Shown: positions 1-7,275 of the stretch, piece by piece
How the letters are laid out: every line of letters begins with the position of its first letter
Numbering within the stretch: position 1 is the stretch's first letter
NCBI GenBank assembly: GCA_947453875.1
Contig: CANGIH010000050.1
Location: forward strand, 1 to 10,368
Direction of reading: 5' to 3'
Origin: Planctomycetaceae bacterium
GTDB taxonomy: Bacteria; Planctomycetota; Planctomycetia; Pirellulales; UBA1268
DNA: 10,368 bases
Made by a program: the position numbers and the translations under genes
The notes under the pieces: model-generated
What the model saw: the letters and a program-made list of their open reading frames with translations, nothing else
Databases searched by the model: none
Told to the model about the DNA's origin: nothing

Positions 1-4
1 CGAC

Positions 5-32
5 GGAGCATGGACAACACCATCCATGCTCC
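5..32 (-). terminator. Perfect 10-bp hairpin downstream of dnaA (candidate terminator)
   Basis: GGAGCATGGA (5-14) and TCCATGCTCC (23-32) are perfect inverted repeats around an 8-base loop. The hairpin lies 60-88 bases past the dnaA stop codon on the minus strand, so it could end or stabilise the dnaA transcript. No T tract is visible after it in either direction before the window ends. It is therefore a hairpin with an uncertain role, possibly part of the next locus. Confidence 0.35.
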
Positions 33-92
33 ATCCGGGTGCGGAGCAGGGCGTTCGTCGGCCCACCAGGCAGAGCCGCGAGGGGGCTCGTG

Positions 93-1886
93 TCAACCTG
101 CGCGGAGCGATTCCTCAACGCGACGGATCGCCTCGTCGATTCCCCAGTCGGTGTCGGCAAGCGTCACCCGGCTTCCGGAAGCGATCCAACCATCGACCGT
201 CCGTTGGGCGGAGATCACGGTGGAGTGGCTGCGGCGACCGAAGAACGTGCCGATCTCCGCGAGGGCCGCCGGGGTGTGCTTGCGGGCGAGAAACATCGCC
301 AGCATCCGCGGATGGTTGACCCGCCGGGTCCTGCATGACGATTGCAGGCTGCCGGCATCGACACCGAAGGCGGCGCAGATCGCTCGTTCGATATCGGGGA
401 GCCGGACGGCCCGGCAGTTCGAACGCACAAGGTCGGCGAGACACTCCTCGGCCATTCCCAGCGTCACCGGGAGGCCGAGCATGTGGCTTGTCGCCTCGAG
501 ACGGTTGACGGCGCCGGCGAGTTCGCGACTGTTGCGCGTCATGCGGGCGGCCACGAACCGAACGACGTCGGCGGGAAGATCAAGTCCACGGCGCGTGGCC
601 AGTGATTCCACGATCCCCCCCCGCGTCGACTCGTCGGGAGGGAGGATCCGGGCACTCATGCCGCCGCGAAGCCGCGTCTGGAGGTCGGCGCCCAGTTCGG
701 CGAGCGATTCGACGTCGCGATCGGCGCCGAACACCACCTGCTTGCCGGCACGATGGAGGGCGTCGAGGGTGTGGAGGAGTTCCGATACCGTGGCCTTCTT
801 GCCGATGAGGAACTGGATGTCGTCGATGACGAGCAGATCGGCCGAGCGGAGCGTGCGGCGGAACCCGGGCAGGCCACGCCGGCCATGGAGCGACTCGAGA
901 AAGGTGGTCGTGAACTGCTCGGCGGAGAGCATGAGCGTGGCGGCCCGCGGCAGGCGATCACGGAGGCGGCGGCCGATCCCTTCGAGGAGATGCGTCTTGC
1001 CGCTTCCCCCCGGGCCATGGATCACCAGTGGCGACATCGCCCCCGGATCATCGGCCGCGAGCGTCGCAGCGGCATGCGCCATGCGGTTGCCCGCCCCGAC
1101 GACGTAATCCTCGAGCGTCAGCGGCATGCGCCCACCGACGGTCGGCCGGATGGGCATGCCGGGAGAACCGGAGGGCATGCTCCCCCGGCCGATGAGCCCG
1201 GTGGACCGGCTGGCGATGATCGTGGTGACGGGCCGATCGACCGCCGCAGCGCGGGCTTCCTGTCCGGAGCCTGCACCGCTCTCTCTCGCCTCTGCACCGC
1301 TGTCACCAAAAAGGCCACCGGAGCCGGAGGGGAGGCCCCGCAGGGCCGCACCGCCAAGGGCTTCGGTTGTCGCCGGCGCCCCTCCGCCAGCCGCACGCCC
1401 CTTGGCCCGCGGAGCGGGAAGCGTCACCGCAGCCTCGCGGTGACCGGCCCGCTCATCGACGACAGGCGCGCCAGCGTCGAGCGGCACCCAGTCAACCCCG
1501 CAGGCGGTGCCCCCACAGACAGCATCGACGGCGGCGGCGAAATCGGCCCGGAAGGTCCGCTGCAGCCAGTCGTGCGTGAATGCCGAACCGGCCGCGACGG
1601 TCGTGCGAATGGCACCTGTCGCCGCCTTCTCACAGTCGACACGGAACAGGTCGGCGAACCAGACGTCGAAGCGATCCCCGCCGATCCGCTCACGGAACGC
1701 CTCGGTGATGGCCGCCTCGACGGCCGAAAGATGCGCCGGCGGGCTTGAGCGCTCCACCAGATCAGGCTCCACACCGGGGCCCCTCTGGGCAGCCCGAGGG
1801 ATCTGCCTTCCATGGCCGTCCACATGGGCGTGTTCCGCATTGGAGACACGCCGACGCCGCGAGTGTGTGTGTTTGTTTGCATCCAT
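93..1886 (-). CDS. dnaA: Chromosomal replication initiator protein DnaA
   Basis: This is the ATP-dependent replication initiator that binds DnaA boxes and melts oriC. With the ATG at 1886 it is 597 aa. Domain I (about 52-135) has the N-terminal fold signature around FDVWFADLF. It is followed by a ~115-residue Gly/Ala/Pro-rich linker (domain II). The AAA+ domain (about 254-490) has Walker A GPGGSGKTH (291-299), Walker B LLVIDD (351-356) and the sensor II motif NSRELAGAVNRL. Domain IV (about 495-570) is the helix-turn-helix, with GRRSHSTV in place of the usual GGRDHTTV. The family is normally 400-500 aa; the excess here is the linker and a basic N-terminal tail. The box VII region reads TRLRGGM, so the usual Trp-Gly is lost. 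A GTG at 1934 would give 613 aa but lies inside the promoter; the ATG at 1886 has a Shine-Dalgarno site and A-rich early codons. dnaN is not adjacent. The identity is secure; whether it is the only DnaA in the genome is unknown. Confidence 0.96.
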   Translation of the reverse strand: MDANKHTHSRRRRVSNAEHAHVDGHGRQIPRAAQRGPGVEPDLVERSSPPAHLSAVEAAITEAFRERIGGDRFDVWFADLFRVDCEKAATGAIRTTVAAGSAFTHDWLQRTFRADFAAAVDAVCGGTACGVDWVPLDAGAPVVDERAGHREAAVTLPAPRAKGRAAGGGAPATTEALGGAALRGLPSGSGGLFGDSGAEARESGAGSGQEARAAAVDRPVTTIIASRSTGLIGRGSMPSGSPGMPIRPTVGGRMPLTLEDYVVGAGNRMAHAAATLAADDPGAMSPLVIHGPGGSGKTHLLEGIGRRLRDRLPRAATLMLSAEQFTTTFLESLHGRRGLPGFRRTLRSADLLVIDDIQFLIGKKATVSELLHTLDALHRAGKQVVFGADRDVESLAELGADLQTRLRGGMSARILPPDESTRGGIVESLATRRGLDLPADVVRFVAARMTRNSRELAGAVNRLEATSHMLGLPVTLGMAEECLADLVRSNCRAVRLPDIERAICAAFGVDAGSLQSSCRTRRVNHPRMLAMFLARKHTPAALAEIGTFFGRRSHSTVISAQRTVDGWIASGSRVTLADTDWGIDEAIRRVEESLRAG

Positions 1887-1895
1887 CCGTAGACG

Positions 1896-1902
1896 CCTTC
1901 CC
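1896..1902 (-). promoter_or_regulatory. Ribosome binding site of dnaA
   Basis: On the minus strand GGGAAGG lies 9 bases before the ATG at 1886. This is the same motif core and the same spacing as at the DUF374 gene. Together with the promoter just upstream it decides in favour of this start over ATG 1910 and GTG 1934. Confidence 0.65.
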
Positions 1903-1919
1903 GCGACCATCGGGGCGCG

Positions 1920-1947
1920 AGTATAGGGGTACACGGAGTGCTGTCAA
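1920..1947 (-). promoter_or_regulatory. Sigma-70-type promoter of dnaA
   Basis: On the minus strand, TTGACA (1947-1942, 6/6 match) is followed after 16 bases by TATACT (1925-1920, 5/6 match). Transcription would start near 1913, giving a ~27-base leader before the ATG at 1886. The location directly upstream of dnaA, in the only substantial gap between it and the DUF374 gene, makes this a strong housekeeping-promoter candidate and argues that dnaA is transcribed independently of the envelope operon. Confidence 0.75.
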
Positions 1948-1962
1948 ACGATGCTGTCAAAC
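1939..1962. repeat. Tandem 13-bp-period repeat upstream of dnaA
   Basis: TGCTGTCAAAC occurs at 1939-1949 and again at 1952-1962, separated by two bases (period 13). On the minus strand each copy contains TTGACA. The proximal copy forms the dnaA -35 element. The distal copy has no -10 element at a suitable distance. It may be a tandem regulator site overlapping the promoter, or a simple local duplication. It does not match the DnaA-box consensus. Confidence 0.7.
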
Positions 1963-2040
1963 CATGCTTGCACCGCACTTCGAGCGGTCTTTGGACGGGC
2001 GAATCGCGTTGCAAATTCCATGTCGCGAGGGCATTGACGT

Positions 2041-2052
2041 TCGTCGCGACGA
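2041..2052. promoter_or_regulatory. 12-bp perfect palindrome between the DUF374 gene and dnaA
   Basis: TCGTCGCGACGA is its own reverse complement. It lies four bases past the DUF374 stop codon and about 95 bp upstream of the dnaA -35 element. There is no T tract, and the stem would be too short for a terminator, so a dimeric-protein site is the likelier meaning if it has one. GC-rich 12-mers of this kind can also arise by chance. Confidence 0.25.
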
Positions 2053-2055
2053 TGT

Positions 2056-2868
2056 TTACGCCGCGACCAGGCACACGACCGGTTCCACCGTCACCACCCG
2101 ATCGAGTTCGTCGTCGAGCGACACACCGCGGGGCCCGGGGAGTGCCGCGGCCCAGCGGGCCACGCGGGAAGGTTCACGCCGCAGCACGCTGTCGCCGGGA
2201 CGACGATTCCCCGAGCAGGCCCAGGCCTCGGCATCGTCCGAAAGTCGCACGAGCAACTGCTCGATCCCCTGCCGGTAGTGTTCGATACCGTCGCGATCGA
2301 GGCCGGCGGGGACATGGATCGCACGGCTGACGACGCCACGGGCATGGGAGAAGGGACGTGGCACGGCAAACCGGTCCCAGGTTCCCATTCGCCACGGCCG
2401 GTCATAGCCCAACCCCATCGCCACGATCGGAATCCCCAGGGTACCGGCGAGGAACACGCACCCGGCCGCCAGACGGCGCCTCGGGCCCCGCGGGCCATCG
2501 GGGGTGATCGTGAGGTTTTCGCAGCGGGCCCTGGAGGCGAGTTCCCGCAAGGCCGCCGATCCCCCATGGAAGGTGCTGCCCCGCACCGTCCCGAATCCCA
2601 TCATCCTTGCCACACGGTCGAGGATATTGGCGTCCCAATGCCGCGAGAGGAGCATAGAGATGTTCGAATGACCGCGGAGATGGAGCGGGAGGAGGATCCC
2701 TTCGTGCCAGAAAACGTAGATCTTCGACCCGCGGTAGTCAGGATGCACCGGATCGACGGTGGGATCGCCGAAGTCGACCCGGTAGTCGAGCGTGGCCATC
2801 CATTGGCCAATCACGGCAGAAGCGGCCAGGGACGCGGCACCGACAGCCAGAGGCGATGTGATCTTCAC
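2056..2868 (-). CDS. DUF374 lysophospholipid acyltransferase family protein
   Basis: This is a predicted membrane-associated acyltransferase of the DUF374 (COG2121) family, distantly related to PlsC/LPLAT enzymes. It would transfer an acyl chain to a lipid; the substrate is unknown. With GTG 2868 the protein is 270 aa. Residues 5-22 are a hydrophobic N-terminal segment, followed by WMATLDYR (23-30). Family motifs follow in order: FWHEGILLP (53-61), SRHWDANI (75-82), VRGSTFHGG (95-103), TPDGPRGP (122-129) and TWDRFAVPRPF (163-173). The canonical HX4D motif of PlsC is not evident; His55 is the best catalytic candidate. The reading frame is open far upstream, but that part is a shadow of dapF. 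GTG 2868 has AGGAAGGG nine bases upstream and gives an N-terminus (VKITSPL) typical of the family. The gene follows dapF by 98 bases and is probably cotranscribed with it. Residues 210-270 have no motif I recognise. Confidence 0.88.
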   Translation of the reverse strand: MKITSPLAVGAASLAASAVIGQWMATLDYRVDFGDPTVDPVHPDYRGSKIYVFWHEGILLPLHLRGHSNISMLLSRHWDANILDRVARMMGFGTVRGSTFHGGSAALRELASRARCENLTITPDGPRGPRRRLAAGCVFLAGTLGIPIVAMGLGYDRPWRMGTWDRFAVPRPFSHARGVVSRAIHVPAGLDRDGIEHYRQGIEQLLVRLSDDAEAWACSGNRRPGDSVLRREPSRVARWAAALPGPRGVSLDDELDRVVTVEPVVCLVAA

Positions 2869-2877
2869 GCTGGGAAT

Positions 2878-2885
2878 CCCTTCCT
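2878..2885 (-). promoter_or_regulatory. Ribosome binding site of the DUF374 gene
   Basis: AGGAAGGG on the minus strand ends nine bases before GTG 2868. It is the reason for choosing this start over more upstream GTG codons (for example in AVFEQEG, or codons overlapping the end of dapF), which lack a recognisable site. Confidence 0.6.
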
Positions 2886-2966
2886 GTTCGAACACGGCCG
2901 ACGATCGGTGGAACGGGTCATCGATGACCGCCGCATCCTGCGGCGGAGGACTTGTTCGATATCCCG

Positions 2967-3848
2967 CTAACTCCCGTACCACACCCCCTCGAAGACCTCC
3001 TCGGCCGGCCCTGTCATGAAGACATGACCGCCAGGGGTCCATTCGAGGTCGAGATCTCCGCCGGGAAGCTCTGCCCGCAGGCGCTCCCCGGTCTTCCCAC
3101 CGAGCACCCCCGCGACACAGACCGCCGACGCCCCCGTGCCGCAGGCCTGGGTGATCCCGCTCCCCCGCTCCCAGGTCCGCATCCTCACCCGCTCGGGGCC
3201 GAGCACCTCGACGAAGTGGGCGTTGACTCGCTCGGGAAAGAGCGGGTGATGCTCGATCCGCGGACCGATCTGATCGAGCGGTACCGCGGCGACATCGCGG
3301 CACCAGAAGACGACGTGGGGATTCCCCATCGAGACGCAGGTCATGCGTGGATCGAGCCCCGCCGCATCCCACCAAGACTCCGGTGAGTGGAAGGCGTCGC
3401 AGGACGCCGCGACGATCCGCGGTGCCGCGTGGGCGACGGGAATCAGCGACGACTCGAGGATCGGCTCCCCCATGTCGACACGGACGCGAGAGGTCCTCCG
3501 GCCGGTCGGCTCGACGACAAGGTCGAGGACGCCGCGGCCGGTCTCGATGGTGATCGGACCGGCCGGTGCGTAGCCGCGCGAGACCACCAGATGCGCGACG
3601 CACCGCACACCGTTGCCGCACATCGCAGACTCGCTGCCGTCGGCATTGAACATCCGCATCCGGGCCGCCGCACGGTCAGTCGGCTGGACAAGGATCAGAC
3701 CGTCGCCCCCCACGCCCCGATGGCGGTCGGAGATCACGCGCGCCAACGCCGGAGGATCGAGAGGGGCGACGCCGGCGAAGCAATCGACATAGACATAGTC
3801 GTTGCCGAGGCCATGCATCTTCACAAACGGCAGGGGGGAGGTCGTCAT
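2967..3848 (-). CDS. dapF: Diaminopimelate epimerase
   Basis: DapF is a cytoplasmic, cofactor-independent enzyme that converts LL-diaminopimelate to the meso form, the last step before peptidoglycan cross-link precursors and lysine. The protein is 293 aa, close to the usual ~275-290. It begins with the family motif FVKMHGLGNDYVYVD (8-22). The two catalytic cysteines are both present in their motifs: Cys77 in AMCGNGVRC and Cys236 in ACGTGAS. GGDGLI (47-52), FNADGS (67-72) and GNPHVV (175-180) are also conserved. The ATG at 3848 lacks a clear Shine-Dalgarno sequence, but a start after residue 8 would remove conserved residues. It follows the AsmA-like gene by 57 bases and precedes the DUF374 gene by 98, with no promoter seen between them. 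Its presence implies DAP-type peptidoglycan and/or lysine synthesis by the DAP route. Confidence 0.97.
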   Translation of the reverse strand: MTTSPLPFVKMHGLGNDYVYVDCFAGVAPLDPPALARVISDRHRGVGGDGLILVQPTDRAAARMRMFNADGSESAMCGNGVRCVAHLVVSRGYAPAGPITIETGRGVLDLVVEPTGRRTSRVRVDMGEPILESSLIPVAHAAPRIVAASCDAFHSPESWWDAAGLDPRMTCVSMGNPHVVFWCRDVAAVPLDQIGPRIEHHPLFPERVNAHFVEVLGPERVRMRTWERGSGITQACGTGASAVCVAGVLGGKTGERLRAELPGGDLDLEWTPGGHVFMTGPAEEVFEGVWYGS

Positions 3849-3905
3849 CGGTGCCGGTCAGGGGGAGGGTGTGGGAATGGTCATCGACGGAATCGCGGCA
3901 CCACT

Positions 3906-6900
3906 TTATCCGCCGGGCCTTTCGGCGGCGGCGGCTGGCAATGCGGGAATCGGGGAAAGTGGAGGTTTCCCCGACGAAGCCGGGGGGGTCACCGGCGCGA
4001 GGAAGCCCGCCTGACGAGCGCCGGAGGGGGGAGAGAGCGCGGCCGGAGGCGGGGGGGGAACGGGGGCGTTGCGCCGCTGGGCCTGGGCCTGCCACTGCTG
4101 GAGGGCCGCGGCGAGCGTCGGAAAGGCTTCGCTGGTGATTTCCGGTTGGGTGAGCGTCCCGTCGACGTGGATGAGGAGGAAATTTCCACTGGCACCGCCG
4201 AGCATCGACTTCATCGCCGGCAATTGGGATTCCGAGTCCCCCATGATCGAGCGGAACGTGAGGTGAACGGAGGAATCGAACTCCAACTCGCCGCTCCCCA
4301 CGAGGCTGATCGCGTCACCCGAAAGCTCGATGTTGTCGAGGTAGGCCCGCGGTCCTTCCACCCGGAAGTCGACCACGGAGGAGCCGAAGGCCCGCAGGTC
4401 GGGAGCCTTGACGCGGAGCACCTTGAGCATCGCGAGCACCACGGGAAGATCGTAGATGTCGGCATCACGCAGACGGACCTGCCCGCGTCCGGCGAGCGAA
4501 TGGGTGCCGGCCCGCGAACCGTTCAGGTCGATCGCCCCGAACACCCGCCCTTTGTAAGGACGACCACCGGCCGCGGTGCCGCGGGAGATGTCGGCGCCGA
4601 TCCGCTCGAGATCCGCATCGGCAAGCGCCGCGGAGAGGGCGAAACCGCCCCCCTCGCCTGCCGCCACGTTCCCATCGAGGGTGAGCGTCCCGCCCGCGAG
4701 CCGGGCGATGAGCCGTCGTGGCTCGGCCTCCCCCGGGCGTGCCGCGACCGAACCGAACCGGACCCCCTCTCCGTCCATCGCCACAGGGCCGTTGATCCCG
4801 GTCAACTGCACGCCGCGGCAGATGGCACTGTCGATCTCCAGGTTGCCATCGCATCGCCATGACTTCCCATCGCTCTGGCCGCGGAGATGGACGCCGCCAT
4901 GGACATGCTCAAGCGGGGCTCCGACGTCGAGGGAGGCCTGCTCGAGATCGAGTCGCATGTCCCAGGATGCCGCGGCCGGTCCCGGCCGCCCCTCGGCGGT
5001 CGGCCGCGTGGAGTAGATGTCGATGGTGCCGTCGACCGAGAGCAGGCCACGCGGCCGGACAGCGGCCACCGCCCGTCGCAGCCCGGCCGGCATCGCCTCG
5101 AGGACGTCGTACTCGGCGCGGAACCGGTCTGCCGCGAGCCGCGTGAACGAAACGTGCCATCCCCCGTCGGGAAGAAATCGGCAGACACCATCGGTCGCCA
5201 CCGTCGTCCGATCGTGGCGCCCACGCACTCCGCTGAAGCGCAGCAGGCCATCCTTCCATTCGAGGGCGCCTTGGAGATTCTCGAGCCGGCAGGGGAACCA
5301 GGACGGCTCGATCGACACGCTGTCGCCGTGGGGTGTGGCCCGGACCTCCACCGACGTGCCCCTCGACTTGATGGCATGGCGGACGGTGGCACGGAAGTCG
5401 ACCGTGCCACGTGGATCGAGATCATCCCAGACGTTGCGGGCGCCGCGTGGAAGCGCGTCGCGGAGTTCCCGTTCGATGACGACCCCGGAACCGCTCAGCT
5501 CGAGCGTCAACTCACCGTCGTCGGTCCCGCGGGGGACGAGCCCGCCGGTGCAGCGGACGGCACCGGTGTCGTTGAAACCGACGATGTCCTTGATCGTCCA
5601 GGTGCCGTCCTGCATCCGCAGGCTTCCTTGGACCCGCGACAACGGATAGGGGAAGCCAGAGTAGTTCATCGAGCAATCGATGAGTCGGATGCCGAGCGTG
5701 CTGGTGTGGCCGGCGGCGAAACGGGGATCGCGTTCGTGGCGGTAGACGAAATCGAAGACGCCGGCGGCGCGGAGCGAGCGGACGATCGTCTGACTGCGGG
5801 CAGGCATGGCGGCGAGGAGGCCGTCGTCGACGCGCATGCCCTCTCCGCGGACTTCGAGCGCCCCGGTGCTCCCCTGCGGCGTCGAGCGGAACGCCCCCTC
5901 GATGTGCACAGGCCTGCCGCCGGCCTGCCCGGTAAGGTGGATCGTCAGCGCCCCCCCTTCAAGGACAACCGTGCCAACGGTGCGATCGACCCGGTAGGGG
6001 AAGCGGTAATGGGTGAGCGAAGCGTTGCGGCAGCGGACCGAGATCTTCGGATCGACGACCCCGCCACGGCGGGCCAGAGTGGCCCTGAGATCGACCTCCC
6101 CCGCCGGCAGCAACCGGCTCCACTGCACCTTCCAGGCATCGGGAAGGAGCCCTTCCCACTGCCGGTCGACGACGAGGCGATCGGCCTCCAGGGCAACGTC
6201 GTAGTCGGCGACCGCCGTCCATCCGGCGAGGCGTCCCGAACCACGGACGGTCGTCGAGCCGGTGTGGGCCTCGAGGCGGTCGCAGCGGATGCCACTCCGG
6301 TCGGCGACGAAGGCGGCCGAGATGTCGCGCAGTGGAAACGGAAGCGAGGGATGCTCGTACCTTCCCGACTCGAGCTTCGCGGCCACGGTGGCCTGGGTGG
6401 CAGTCAGGTCACGAACGTTGCCCGTCGCACGCCAACCGAGATCGACGCGTCCGCGCAAGCCTCCCCCCCACCGCCGCAAATCGCCCCCCCGGGCGTCCTG
6501 CCCGATGACTTCAGCCTCCGCCGAGACCAGTTGCACGAGCCTCGGAGAGACATCGATCGACTCCACCGCACCGGTGAGGTCAAACCCGCCCACTGCCGGC
6601 GCGATCCGGCCCTGGAACGTGGCCCGGTCGAACAGATCCCCTTCGGCGTTCCCGCGCAGGGCGACCACCCCGTCAGCCTCCGGCAACATGTCGACCTGCA
6701 CACGACGGAGCGTTGTGCGCGTCTGAAGACGGAGGTCATCGACCAGCAGCGTGCCATCCTCGACCGTCACCGGCAACGCCCCCTCCCCTTTGGTGCGGAG
6801 GGCAAGACGGGCGAAGTTCCAGGCGCCATCGGCGTGGCGCACCGCATGGACGACCGCCCGCCGGACGCGCACCGAGCCGATGCGCGGCGCACCGGAGGCG

Positions 6901-7211
6901 AGATCGGCAAGGGTCGTCCCGCAGGCGAGACGGAGTTCATCGATCCAGAGCAGTTGCCGCCACTGCTGCGGCATCTTCGGGTCGGTGAGCGAGACGCCGC
7001 GGAGAACGAGTCCCTCGCCGTTGACCACGCTCGCCCCCTGCACCTGCGCGATCAGTTCGGGGAACTCGGCGGCAAGTCTTGCTTCCGCCCGACTGCGGAC
7101 CTCCTCACCGAGCCGATTGGAGCCGATGGCGACGGCGGCGATCACCGCCGCCACCGTGACGGGCACGGCCCAGCGCACGACCGTCCAGAGCGTGTCGGCG
7201 AGAGGGTTCAC
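3906..7211 (-). CDS. AsmA/TamB-like envelope protein with repeated beta-groove units
   Basis: This is a 1101-aa protein with one N-terminal membrane helix (about 11-30) and the rest presumably in the periplasm. The C-terminal part (about 885-1025) resembles the AsmA-like C-terminal domain: GRGQVRLRDADIYDLPVVLAML, split here as GRGQVRLRDADI then YDLPVVLAML, followed by alternating strands and the IHVDGTLTQPEI motif near the end. Family members are thought to form long hydrophobic grooves carrying phospholipids between membranes, or to modulate outer-membrane assembly. The middle (about 285-760) holds four related units of ~113-128 aa. Their marks are PFPL/FPYR/FPYP/FPCR at 291, 404, 520 and 639, and LLP/AMP/ALP/AMP at 355, 468, 586 and 706. 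Residues 1040-1100 are a Pro/Ala-rich, probably disordered tail. GTG 7211 is the first start in frame and has no clear Shine-Dalgarno site. It is the first gene of a likely operon with dapF and the DUF374 gene. The family call is firm; the exact cargo is not known. Confidence 0.85.
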   Translation of the reverse strand: MNPLADTLWTVVRWAVPVTVAAVIAAVAIGSNRLGEEVRSRAEARLAAEFPELIAQVQGASVVNGEGLVLRGVSLTDPKMPQQWRQLLWIDELRLACGTTLADLASGAPRIGSVRVRRAVVHAVRHADGAWNFARLALRTKGEGALPVTVEDGTLLVDDLRLQTRTTLRRVQVDMLPEADGVVALRGNAEGDLFDRATFQGRIAPAVGGFDLTGAVESIDVSPRLVQLVSAEAEVIGQDARGGDLRRWGGGLRGRVDLGWRATGNVRDLTATQATVAAKLESGRYEHPSLPFPLRDISAAFVADRSGIRCDRLEAHTGSTTVRGSGRLAGWTAVADYDVALEADRLVVDRQWEGLLPDAWKVQWSRLLPAGEVDLRATLARRGGVVDPKISVRCRNASLTHYRFPYRVDRTVGTVVLEGGALTIHLTGQAGGRPVHIEGAFRSTPQGSTGALEVRGEGMRVDDGLLAAMPARSQTIVRSLRAAGVFDFVYRHERDPRFAAGHTSTLGIRLIDCSMNYSGFPYPLSRVQGSLRMQDGTWTIKDIVGFNDTGAVRCTGGLVPRGTDDGELTLELSGSGVVIERELRDALPRGARNVWDDLDPRGTVDFRATVRHAIKSRGTSVEVRATPHGDSVSIEPSWFPCRLENLQGALEWKDGLLRFSGVRGRHDRTTVATDGVCRFLPDGGWHVSFTRLAADRFRAEYDVLEAMPAGLRRAVAAVRPRGLLSVDGTIDIYSTRPTAEGRPGPAAASWDMRLDLEQASLDVGAPLEHVHGGVHLRGQSDGKSWRCDGNLEIDSAICRGVQLTGINGPVAMDGEGVRFGSVAARPGEAEPRRLIARLAGGTLTLDGNVAAGEGGGFALSAALADADLERIGADISRGTAAGGRPYKGRVFGAIDLNGSRAGTHSLAGRGQVRLRDADIYDLPVVLAMLKVLRVKAPDLRAFGSSVVDFRVEGPRAYLDNIELSGDAISLVGSGELEFDSSVHLTFRSIMGDSESQLPAMKSMLGGASGNFLLIHVDGTLTQPEITSEAFPTLAAALQQWQAQAQRRNAPVPPPPPAALSPPSGARQAGFLAPVTPPASSGKPPLSPIPALPAAAAERPGG
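4932..6359 (-). repeat. Four-fold ~115-residue protein repeat inside the AsmA-like gene
   Basis: Units are at about residues 285-397, 398-513, 514-632 and 633-760 (roughly 340-385 bp each). Each has an aromatic/Pro-Phe-Pro mark, then a V/I-x-G-x-L strand pair, a short hydrophilic stretch, and an L/M-P helix followed by L-x-P-x-G-x-V-D-F. Similar marks are WSRLLPAGEVDLRAT (364-378), VRSLRAAGVFDFVY (477-490) and WDDLDPRGTVDFRAT (595-609). The similarity is at protein level; I did not see long DNA identity, so the duplication is old. This fits the repeating beta-groove architecture of the AsmA/TamB/VPS13 class. Confidence 0.6.
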
Positions 7212-7275
7212 AGGATGGGCAAGAGGGACGCCGGGCGGGGCGCGACCGGCAGGAAGCTGGCGGAGGGGGGGCGGG

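Noticed and set aside
10..1107. 365-residue plus-strand frame opposite dnaA
   Set aside because: Composition is Arg/Ser-rich and motif-free. The opposite strand carries clear DnaA motifs through the same bases.
1955..1960. Second TTGACA as an alternative dnaA promoter
   Set aside because: No -10-like hexamer lies 15-19 bases downstream of it.
1935..2055. Possible oriC next to dnaA
   Set aside because: No DnaA-box-like 9-mers and no AT-rich unwinding stretch were found in the gap. The gap is also short.
2869..3621. 251-residue N-terminal extension of the DUF374 frame
   Set aside because: It lies entirely in dapF coding sequence or the gap after it, is Arg-rich with no motif, and the GTG at 2868 has a good ribosome binding site.
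3387..4862. 491-residue plus-strand frame across dapF and the AsmA-like gene
   Set aside because: It spans two real genes and their gap and shows low-complexity His/Arg/Gly sequence only.
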